Positions 1-5,358 of a stretch of DNA of 5,943 bases are shown here, piece after piece. Each line of letters starts with the position of its first letter. Position 1 is the first letter of the stretch. This DNA is from Cyanobacteria bacterium OH_PDB_112. GTDB taxonomy: Bacteria; Cyanobacteriota; Vampirovibrionia; Gastranaerophilales; CAJFVJ01. The position numbers were made by a program, and so were the translations under genes. The DNA is taken from contig JAEWLZ010000237.1 in the NCBI GenBank assembly GCA_023457295.1, positions 1-5,943 on the forward strand. Reading direction: 5' to 3'. The notes below the pieces were generated by a model. The model made no database searches. It saw only the letters and a program-made list of their open reading frames with translations, and was not told the origin of the DNA.

Positions 1-2150
1 GGCTTATACATGTTTCGCCCAAAGAAAGACATGTCCCTTTAAAGTTTTCTGTTTATGATGATGACCATAGAGATATTATGCCATTAGTGGTTGAAAAATA
101 TGATTTGGCAAAGCTTAAGAAAGCTTCTAAATCTGATGCGGAAGAGCCGCTTTTTGAACTACAAAAAGCAGTTTTGCAAGATATAAGCAAAAAGGCAAAC
201 GGTGAAGGCAATTTTGAGCATGGGATAGAAGTTCTTGATAAAATTTTGACTCACAAAGAAGGTGCTGTTGAAGTTGAAAAAATGGAAGAAGATTTGGTCA
301 AAAAACTCGATTTTGAAGAAATGGAAGCGAAAAGAATCGCATCTTTACTTCAAGACAAATCTGTCCGTGATTTTAACAATGATTTGCTTGAAAGATCTAA
401 AGTTCATAAATCTAAATTCCCTCAAAATACCGCTGCAACTGTGATTGTAAGTCCGACAAGATTAAAAAATCTTTTAGAAAAAAAATCAATGCCTATGAAA
501 GAAATGTTAGCTCTTCAAATGCTGGATAACAAAATGGCAAAAAACTCTGCTGAAAAAGCCAAAAACGGACTTGAGCGTTTGAAGCAAATAACAGAAGGTA
601 AAGATTTGCCTATAACAGCTGTTACTCAAAAGTTGATTTCGGCTAAAATTTCAAGAGAACAGGCAGAAAATATAACCGACGCGTTAAAATCCGAAATAAT
701 TAATACTAGTGAAATTTCTCCCGAAATTCGTCTTTCTCGTATTTTAACAAAACAAGAAAAAACTCCTGTTATTTTCTTTAAATTTTCAAAAGGCGGTTGC
801 GATTCTTTGCGTGAGGAATTCTTAAAAACCGGTGAAAGCCTTCTTACTGACGAAGAGCAAACGCAGGTGAGTGAAATTGTTCAAAAACACCTTGATAAAG
901 GAGCATACCTCGGTGCTGATGATAAAGCTGCTGATTTCTTATCGGGTACAGCTGTCCACCATGCCGGTAAAATGCCTGATTATAAAGAACTTGTGGAAGA
1001 ACTGGCGCAGAAAAAACTTTGTAAGGTTATTTTTGCCACTGATACTTTGGGGGCGGGAATAAATGTTCCTGCTAAAACAGTTGTTATGACACAACTTTCT
1101 AAGTACTCAGGAGCAAATGATCTTGGTGAAATACAAAAAAGAGAATTGACCGCCAATGAGTTTCATCAAATGGCAGGACGTGCAGGTAGAAGAGGAAAAG
1201 ACCTTATAGGTAATGTTATTATCATGCTTGATAAACAACATCCTCCAGAATGTGTTTATAAGGTAGTTACTTCTCCCGCGGATAATTTGATAAGCAACTT
1301 TAAGCCTACATACAGTTTTATAAGTCATTTTATAACATTGAAAAAGACTTCATCTGATATAGAAAAATCGGTAGACAGGTCATTTTTACGTGAAAGTTTA
1401 TCCGGCAAAGAAGAAAGTTTGGATTTTGTAATGGATGAAATGAAGACAAAATTCAAAAAAATGTCAGCAATTGTTACTAAGCCTGAAATGGGCTGTTTTA
1501 AAGGTGAAGAAGGTAATTTAGTTCCTACAATAAAAGGTGTGATTGCAGCAAAAGCAAGAGGAATTGATGAACTTCTTTTTGCAAATCTTATGACTGAAAC
1601 TCCTCTTGAAAAATTAGCTCCTGATCAGCTTGCTGCGGTTGCCTGTTCTTTAACTGAAGGAAATGAAAAAAATAAAACATTGCCTGTTAATGATATAGAT
1701 TACGAAGTCGGTGATGTTTTATCTAATGTGGATGAAATTAAAGATAAAATCACATCGGAAGAAATGAAGGCAGGTATTGGAGTTCAAAAATTCGAACCCA
1801 ATCTTTATGATGCTCAGTTTGTTCAAAAATGGGCTCAAGCTCCTGAAGTTAATTGTGTGAATTCTTGGAGAAAAATTGTAAGAATTGATATGAAAAAAGC
1901 CCGTTATTTCGATGAAGGTGATTTGTTTAAATCAGTTAATCGTACCGCTGATATTGTTAAACAAATGGGAGAAATAGCGGATTACATAATAACAAATCCT
2001 TCAAAACACGATGGTGCTGAAGCTCTTTTGCCTAAAATGAAAATTATTTCCAAAAATGCGGAAGAAGCATTGAAAAGATTGAAGAAACCTCCGGTTTTGG
2101 ACGTGGTTGAAAAAACAGTACCAAAATTAGGCAGAAGAATACTTTTATAA
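1..2150 (+). CDS. Ski2/Mtr4-like DEAD/DEAH-box RNA helicase, C-terminal part (5' end outside the window)
   Basis: The reading frame is open from base 3, giving 715 visible residues; the N-terminal RecA domain (Walker A, DExH) lies upstream of the window. The first visible codons encode SPKERHVPLKF, matching the RPVPL strand that follows RecA1 in Ski2-like helicases. A lysine/glutamate-rich, probably helical stretch of about 200 residues follows. RecA2 then appears: motif IV (PVIFFKFSKGGCDSL, bases 765-809), HHAG (957-968), motif V (KVIFATDTLGAGINVPAKT) and motif VI (QMAGRAGRRG, arginine fingers, near 1167-1196). Next come a winged-helix/ratchet-like segment (FKPTYSFISHFITL, then DRSF) and a DSHCT-like end (LAPDQLAAVACSL; FVQKWAQ; GDLFKSVNRTADIVKQMGEI). 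By family it should be an ATP-dependent 3'-5' RNA unwindase in the cytoplasm, perhaps in RNA decay; substrate and partners cannot be read from the sequence. The ATG at base 78 is an internal methionine. A strong terminator follows the stop codon. Confidence 0.9.
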   Translation, partial: LIHVSPKERHVPLKFSVYDDDHRDIMPLVVEKYDLAKLKKASKSDAEEPLFELQKAVLQDISKKANGEGNFEHGIEVLDKILTHKEGAVEVEKMEEDLVKKLDFEEMEAKRIASLLQDKSVRDFNNDLLERSKVHKSKFPQNTAATVIVSPTRLKNLLEKKSMPMKEMLALQMLDNKMAKNSAEKAKNGLERLKQITEGKDLPITAVTQKLISAKISREQAENITDALKSEIINTSEISPEIRLSRILTKQEKTPVIFFKFSKGGCDSLREEFLKTGESLLTDEEQTQVSEIVQKHLDKGAYLGADDKAADFLSGTAVHHAGKMPDYKELVEELAQKKLCKVIFATDTLGAGINVPAKTVVMTQLSKYSGANDLGEIQKRELTANEFHQMAGRAGRRGKDLIGNVIIMLDKQHPPECVYKVVTSPADNLISNFKPTYSFISHFITLKKTSSDIEKSVDRSFLRESLSGKEESLDFVMDEMKTKFKKMSAIVTKPEMGCFKGEEGNLVPTIKGVIAAKARGIDELLFANLMTETPLEKLAPDQLAAVACSLTEGNEKNKTLPVNDIDYEVGDVLSNVDEIKDKITSEEMKAGIGVQKFEPNLYDAQFVQKWAQAPEVNCVNSWRKIVRIDMKKARYFDEGDLFKSVNRTADIVKQMGEIADYIITNPSKHDGAEALLPKMKIISKNAEEALKRLKKPPVLDVVEKTVPKLGRRILL

Positions 2151-2162
2151 GATAAGAGGTAA

Positions 2163-2187
2163 AAAATCCCGCAGATTGCGGGATTTT
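2163..2187. terminator. Bidirectional intrinsic terminator between convergent genes
   Basis: This is a perfect 10-bp inverted repeat: AAAATCCCGC (2163-2172), loop AGATT, GCGGGATTTT (2178-2187). Read on the minus strand, the GC-rich stem is followed by six T residues (complement of 2161-2166), a good rho-independent terminator for the aminotransferase gene. Read on the plus strand, the stem ends in TTTT followed by AAATTT, adequate for the helicase gene. It starts 12 bp after the helicase stop and lies 24 bp beyond the aminotransferase stop. Confidence 0.85.
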
Positions 2188-2211
2188 AAATTTAAAAAGC
2201 TAAAATATATT

Positions 2212-3330
2212 TTATACCGATGCTTTTGTCAGTGCCAAAGCTTCTTTTATGGTTTGCACAACTTGTTTTTGCTCGGCTTCTGTAAGTTCGGGGAACATTG
2301 GCAAAGATATAACAACTTTTGTCTTTGCTTCTGTAACAGGCAAATCACCTTCTTTTCCGCCCATATTAGCGTGAAGTTTCTGTAAATGAAGCGGTACAGG
2401 ATAATAAATCATAGCTCCGACACCTTGTTCTTGAAGGTATTTGTGGACTTCATCCCTGTTTGGAACTTGAATAGTGTATTGGTGATAAACACAAGATGTG
2501 CCGTCAAGTTCTTTTGGAGTTACAACTCCTTCGACATCTTTTAGAAGTTCGTTGTAGCGGTAAGCATTTTCGCGGCGTTTTTTGTTCCAAGTATCTATAT
2601 GTTTTGCTTTGACACGAAGAATTGCTGCCTGAACCTCATCAAGACGGCTGTTTAATCCTAATTCTTCATGATAGTAACGCACAGCTCCACCGTGGTTACG
2701 AAGTGCTGTAAGGCGTTTTGCAAGATAATCGCTGTTTGTTGTAAGCATACCGCCATCGCCGAATGCACCGAGGTTTTTTGTGGGGAAGAAGCTGAAACAT
2801 CCGATATCACCGAATGAACCGACTTTTTTACCTTTGTATTCTGCTCCGATTGCCTGAGCGCAGTCTTCTATTACATAAAGATTGTATTTTTTTGCCATTG
2901 CCATAATCACATCCATATCAGCAGGTTGTCCGTAAAGATGAACAGGCAAAATAGCTTTTGTTTTTGGTGTGATTTTACTTTCCAATAATGACGCATCAAT
3001 GTTGAATGTATCGGGATTTATATCAATAAAAACAGGTTTTGCGCCGACAACACCGATGGATTCTGTTGTTGCGACAAAAGTAAAGGCAACTGTAATAACT
3101 TCATCACCTTCGCCGATATCCAAAGCACGCAATGCAAGCTGAAGAGCATCCGTTCCGTTTGCGCAGCTTACGACATTTTTTACGCCGCAATATTTTGCCA
3201 TTTCGGATTCAAGACTTTTTACATTCTCTCCTAAAATATAACTTCCCGAACGAAGAACTTTTATTACATTTTCTTCAATTTCTTTGCCGATTACGTCGTA
3301 CTGTCTTTTTAAATCCAAAATAGGTATCAT
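2212..3330 (-). CDS. DegT/DnrJ/EryC1/StrS-family PLP-dependent sugar aminotransferase (WbpE-like)
   Basis: The 372-residue protein has the usual family length. It is a fold-type I PLP enzyme expected to move an amino group, usually from glutamate, onto a keto sugar bound to a nucleotide, for surface polysaccharide or glycan synthesis in the cytoplasm. Visible motifs in order: IPILDLKRQY at the N-terminus; SCANGTDALQLAL (55-67, PLP phosphate pocket); EDCAQAIGA (155-163, Asp156 expected to contact the pyridine nitrogen); SFFPTKNLGAFGDGG (180-194, Lys185 the Schiff-base lysine); LNSRLDEVQAA (226-236); YYPVPLHLQ (309-317). By remembered resemblance it is closest to the WbpE/WlbC type (UDP-3-oxo-GlcNAcA aminotransferases), but the exact sugar cannot be assigned. 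The start at 3330 is chosen over the in-frame ATG at 3375 because AGAGGGG lies 7 nt upstream of it and the family begins at this point. No other sugar-pathway genes are visible nearby. Confidence 0.93.
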   Translation of the reverse strand: MIPILDLKRQYDVIGKEIEENVIKVLRSGSYILGENVKSLESEMAKYCGVKNVVSCANGTDALQLALRALDIGEGDEVITVAFTFVATTESIGVVGAKPVFIDINPDTFNIDASLLESKITPKTKAILPVHLYGQPADMDVIMAMAKKYNLYVIEDCAQAIGAEYKGKKVGSFGDIGCFSFFPTKNLGAFGDGGMLTTNSDYLAKRLTALRNHGGAVRYYHEELGLNSRLDEVQAAILRVKAKHIDTWNKKRRENAYRYNELLKDVEGVVTPKELDGTSCVYHQYTIQVPNRDEVHKYLQEQGVGAMIYYPVPLHLQKLHANMGGKEGDLPVTEAKTKVVISLPMFPELTEAEQKQVVQTIKEALALTKASV

Positions 3331-3337
3331 TTCAAAA

Positions 3338-3344
3338 CCCCTCT
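3338..3344 (-). promoter_or_regulatory. Ribosome binding site that fixes the aminotransferase start
   Basis: The minus strand reads AGAGGGG, then 7 nt (TTTTGAA), then ATG at 3330. An in-frame ATG at 3375 would place this Shine-Dalgarno sequence inside the coding region and add 15 residues unlike the family, so 3330 is the better start. Confidence 0.75.
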
Positions 3345-3365
3345 TTCTACTTTCTCTATAATTTA

Positions 3366-3396
3366 AGTTTATCATGCTCAGTTTGTGCCTTTACAA
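3366..3396 (-). promoter_or_regulatory. Possible promoter of the aminotransferase gene
   Basis: The 122-bp gap upstream of the aminotransferase contains, on the minus strand, TTGTAA (3396-3391, 4/6 to -35) and TAAACT (3371-3366, 4/6 to -10), the latter preceded by TG plus one base as in an extended -10. The 19-nt spacer is longer than ideal. Transcription would start near 3359, leaving a leader of about 28 nt that includes the ribosome binding site. No clear terminator hairpin was seen between the upstream exported-protein operon and this gene, so read-through is also possible. Confidence 0.3.
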
Positions 3397-3452
3397 AATC
3401 TTTAGAAGCAAAATTTTAAAAAGATAAAAGTTGTTGGATGGGTTTTTTATAT

Positions 3453-3815
3453 CTAAATATTAGGCAATACATCATTATCAAGAACGTTTTTTAATTTAGA
3501 TTCATCTTGATTTCGGTAAGGCATTGTATTTATGATTTTTTGATGTTTGTCTACAACTATAACGCTTGGTATTATTTTTGGGATTTGGATATTTGAATTT
3601 TTCACAAATTTGTAAGTTTCATCAGCATCCACATCAAAAGCTTTGTATCCGACATTTTTTTTGTAAGTGTTTGCGACATTTTGAGTTACATTCAATGCCT
3701 TTTGAGAATTGGCATTCCAGCTTGCATAAAACAGATATATATTTATATTTTCTTTAGCGAAGGCATAATTAGAAAGCCCTAAAAATAATATTAAAATTGT
3801 CAAAACCTTTTTCAT
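3453..3815 (-). CDS. Exported thioredoxin-fold protein without cysteines
   Basis: The 120-residue protein has a Sec signal peptide: MKK, then a hydrophobic core (residues 4-14), then a likely cleavage after Ala20 in NYAFA-KEN. The mature part of about 100 residues follows the thioredoxin pattern: a strand then YASWNANSQKAL (30-41) where WCxxC normally sits, a helix, YKAFDVDAD (58-66), and IPKIIPSVIVVD (78-89), whose Pro83 matches the conserved cis-proline. Both redox cysteines are replaced (Trp33-Asn-Ala-Asn-Ser37) and the protein contains no cysteine at all. Disulfide exchange is therefore excluded; binding or scaffolding in the periplasm is more likely. Its ATG overlaps the stop of the DUF192 gene by 4 bp (ATGA), and AAGGAG lies 8 nt upstream, so the two are translationally coupled. 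No family name is assigned. Confidence 0.82.
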   Translation of the reverse strand: MKKVLTILILFLGLSNYAFAKENINIYLFYASWNANSQKALNVTQNVANTYKKNVGYKAFDVDADETYKFVKNSNIQIPKIIPSVIVVDKHQKIINTMPYRNQDESKLKNVLDNDVLPNI

Positions 3816-4246
3816 TCATTGAGCTCCTTGACCAGTATGAAATTACCTTTTTTAAGTTTGTGTTTTTTGCAAAATCCTGCCGGGAGTTCTATGACTTTAT
3901 CAGTAAGACCTTTTGATGTGTATATTTTGCATATTTCTGTTGTGCAGGGTTTTGCGTTTTTATACATTCTTGTTATTTTGCTTTCTCTCATAAAAATTAT
4001 ATCAAGCGGAAAGTTTACATTTCGCATCCAAAATGCTTGTTCGGATTGACTTTCGTAAAAAAATACCATGCCGGTATTTTCTTCGATATAAGGACGATTG
4101 GCAAGTCCTTTGATTTTGTCGCGCTCAGTTTTTGCGTTTTCCAGGAGTATTTTTTCTCCGTCAATTTCAAAGTAGTGAGAGTATTTTGCGGCGAAAGCCG
4201 AATTTGCCATCAATAATATAACTAATATGCTTAATATTTTTTTCAT
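3812..4246 (-). CDS. DUF192-family exported protein
   Basis: This is a 144-residue protein with a signal peptide: MKK, a hydrophobic core (about 4-13), then NSAFA-AKYS with probable cleavage near residue 19-20. The mature part carries the DUF192 hallmarks: TERDKIKGLANRPYIEENTG (40-59, family pattern ER..GLM.R..L....GMLF), MVFFY, AFWMRNVNFPLDIIFM (71-86), and IELPAGFCKKHKLKKGNFI (119-137, family pattern LEL.AG....G...GD). The function of DUF192 is not established; members are small beta-rich proteins, often exported. Cys101 and Cys106 (CTTEIC) plus Cys125 are visible. The start at 4246 is chosen because it puts MKK directly before the signal peptide; in-frame ATGs at 4258 and 4285 would add up to 13 residues. 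None of the three has a good Shine-Dalgarno sequence. It is the first gene of an operon with the thioredoxin-fold protein and is divergent from ruvC. Confidence 0.88.
   Translation of the reverse strand: MKKILSILVILLMANSAFAAKYSHYFEIDGEKILLENAKTERDKIKGLANRPYIEENTGMVFFYESQSEQAFWMRNVNFPLDIIFMRESKITRMYKNAKPCTTEICKIYTSKGLTDKVIELPAGFCKKHKLKKGNFILVKELNE
3824..3829 (-). promoter_or_regulatory. Ribosome binding site for the thioredoxin-fold gene, inside the DUF192 gene
   Basis: The minus strand reads AAGGAG 8 nt upstream of the ATG at 3815, within the last codons of the DUF192 gene. With the ATGA overlap, this indicates coupled translation of the two proteins. Confidence 0.7.
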
Positions 4247-4268
4247 AGGTGCAATCATAGCATATAAT
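4240..4268 (+). promoter_or_regulatory. Probable promoter of the ruvC operon
   Basis: The -35 box is TTTTCA (4240-4245, 4/6), the spacer is 17 nt, and the -10 box TATAAT (4263-4268) is a perfect consensus. Transcription would start near 4275, about 30 nt before the ruvC ATG. The -35 box overlaps the first codon of the divergent DUF192 gene. Only a weak AGG, 12 nt from the start codon, is present as a ruvC ribosome site. Confidence 0.55.
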
Positions 4269-4271
4269 GTG

Positions 4272-4301
4272 ATTGTATAGAACATATGTAGGCTGTATAA
4301 A
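4272..4301 (-). promoter_or_regulatory. Possible promoter of the DUF192 operon
   Basis: On the minus strand, TTTATA (4301-4296, 4/6 to -35), an 18-nt spacer, and TACAAT (4277-4272, 5/6 to -10). Transcription would start near 4265, about 19 nt before the ATG at 4246. It overlaps head-to-head with the proposed ruvC promoter. The region is very AT-rich, so chance matches are likely. Confidence 0.35.
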
Positions 4302-4304
4302 TTA

Positions 4305-4793
4305 ATGCGAATATTAGGAATTGACCCTGGAGTTGCGATTATTGGATATTGTATCCTTGATTATGATGAGGCAATTTCTTCGATGAATATTGTTTCATCG
4401 GGTTCAATTCAAACTGAAAAAAATTCTGATTTATCAAAGCGGCTTGTTGAAATTTATCGTGACATGAAAGAACTTATTTCTACTTATAATCCTGATTGTG
4501 CTTCGGTTGAGGAGCTTTTTTATTTTAAAAATGCTAAAACTGTTATTCCTGTTGCGCAAGCTCGCGGAGTAATACTAATGGCTCTTGAAGAAGCAGGAGT
4601 AACATCTTTTGGGTATACGCCTATGGTTATTAAGCAAACTGTTACAGGTTATGGTAGAGCTGATAAAAAAGATGTCGCAAATATGGTAAAATTGTTATTG
4701 AATGATGATATTCCAAAACTTGATGATACAGCGGATGCCATAGCGGCTTGTATATGTCATTGCAGAAACAGCGGAATTTTAGTCAAAACTTAA
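4305..4793 (+). CDS. ruvC: Crossover junction endodeoxyribonuclease RuvC
   Basis: RuvC resolves Holliday junctions, cutting two opposite strands as a dimer with the RuvAB branch-migration motor during recombination and repair. The 162-residue length is typical. The start is fixed by the family N-terminus MRILGIDPG. All four expected metal-binding acidic residues are visible: Asp7 in GIDPG, Glu69 in SVEELFYFKNAKT, and Asp141 and Asp144 in DDTADAIAACICH. The segment IKQTVTGYGRADKKDV (109-124) matches the conserved basic IK..VTG.G.A.K.QV DNA-contact region. ruvA and ruvB are not in the window. The ribosome site is weak. A membrane-protein gene follows after 13 bp, probably in the same transcript. 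It is divergent from the DUF192 operon. Confidence 0.96.
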   Translation: MRILGIDPGVAIIGYCILDYDEAISSMNIVSSGSIQTEKNSDLSKRLVEIYRDMKELISTYNPDCASVEELFYFKNAKTVIPVAQARGVILMALEEAGVTSFGYTPMVIKQTVTGYGRADKKDVANMVKLLLNDDIPKLDDTADAIAACICHCRNSGILVKT

Positions 4794-4806
4794 AAAGGGG
4801 AGCTTT

Positions 4807-5298
4807 ATGAATATTTATTTAAAACCTGCGGTAATATTAAGTGCAATTTTTGGAGCAATTTTAGGATTTTTGCTACTTTTGCCGTTTTTCAGTTTTAACT
4901 TTTTGATTTGCATGTTATTTTCTATGGTAAGTGTTTTTGTAATTATTTATCTCAAAAAAAACAATCTTGTAGGAATTTTAGAACCCGTTGACGGTGCAAT
5001 TATAGGAGCTATAGCCGGTTTTATCTGTGTTGTTGCGGCTAACTTAGTTTATATTCCTATTTTTGGTATTATTTCAGCGATTTTCAAATCTTACGGACAA
5101 GGAATAGGCATAAGTATTTTTGCTAGAATTATGATTCAGAATTTTAATCTGTTTATAACAATGATGTTTTTATTTTTCTTCGGGCTTATAGGCGCAATTT
5201 TTAATGCTTTTTCGGGCTTGATTTGTGCTTATTTTGTCGAAAAACTTGATCTTGAAAAACCTGAAGATATGACACACTTCGTTATAGAAGAGGATTAG
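4807..5298 (+). CDS. Small multi-pass membrane protein of unknown function
   Basis: The 163-residue protein is very hydrophobic, and no family is recognised. Likely membrane segments are residues 7-29, 30-49, about 62-92 (possibly one long or two short spans), and 113-144. A short KKNN loop (50-53) separates segments 2 and 3. Glycine-rich small-residue patterns that favour helix packing recur: GAILG (16-20), GAIIGAIAG (63-71), GLIGAIFNAFSG (126-137). The acidic C-terminal tail (EKLDLEKPEDM, ending EED) is probably cytoplasmic. There is no signal peptide separate from the first span and no catalytic motif is visible. The AAGGGGAG ribosome site just upstream and the 13-bp gap after ruvC point to co-transcription, but nothing suggests a role in recombination. 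Confidence 0.8.
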   Translation: MNIYLKPAVILSAIFGAILGFLLLLPFFSFNFLICMLFSMVSVFVIIYLKKNNLVGILEPVDGAIIGAIAGFICVVAANLVYIPIFGIISAIFKSYGQGIGISIFARIMIQNFNLFITMMFLFFFGLIGAIFNAFSGLICAYFVEKLDLEKPEDMTHFVIEED

Positions 5299-5329
5299 TA
5301 TTAATCTTTATTTTGAAATGATATTTTCG

Positions 5330-5350
5330 ATGCTGAAATAAATTCAGCAT
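5330..5350. terminator. Weak hairpin between convergent genes, possible terminator
   Basis: ATGCTGAA (5330-5337), loop ATAAA, TTCAGCAT (5343-5350): a perfect 8-bp stem. It lies between the stops of the membrane-protein gene and the glycosidase-domain gene, where a bidirectional terminator is expected. The stem is AT-rich and has no T-run directly after it on either strand, so termination here is uncertain. Confidence 0.35.
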
Positions 5351-5358
5351 GAATCAGT

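Noticed and set aside
78..80. ATG at 78 as the true start of the helicase gene
   Set aside because: The frame is open upstream to the window edge and encodes a conserved helicase strand (RHVPLKF); a protein starting at 78 would lack the whole first RecA domain.
1107..1328. Antisense open frame of 73 codons within the helicase gene
   Set aside because: It lies opposite the conserved helicase motif VI, has no homology seen and no ribosome site; it is a shadow of the real gene.
2176..2385. Plus-strand open frame of 69 codons at the 3' end of the aminotransferase
   Set aside because: It starts inside the terminator hairpin and is opposite conserved coding sequence; its composition (cysteine- and phenylalanine-rich) is typical of antisense shadows.
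3331..3375. Longer aminotransferase starting at 3375
   Set aside because: The extra 15 residues do not match the family and run over the good Shine-Dalgarno sequence at 3338-3344.
3331..3452. Riboswitch, small RNA or terminator in the 122-bp gap upstream of the aminotransferase
   Set aside because: Only AT-rich sequence with weak, short complementarity was seen; no stable hairpin with a T-run and no recognisable riboswitch core.
3819..4049. Plus-strand open frame of 76 codons opposite the DUF192 gene
   Set aside because: Its hydrophobic look comes from the complement of the DUF192 coding strand; no ribosome site and no support.
4247..4285. Longer DUF192 protein starting at 4285 or 4258
   Set aside because: MKK at 4246 directly begins a normal signal peptide; the extension lies over the divergent promoter region and has no ribosome site.
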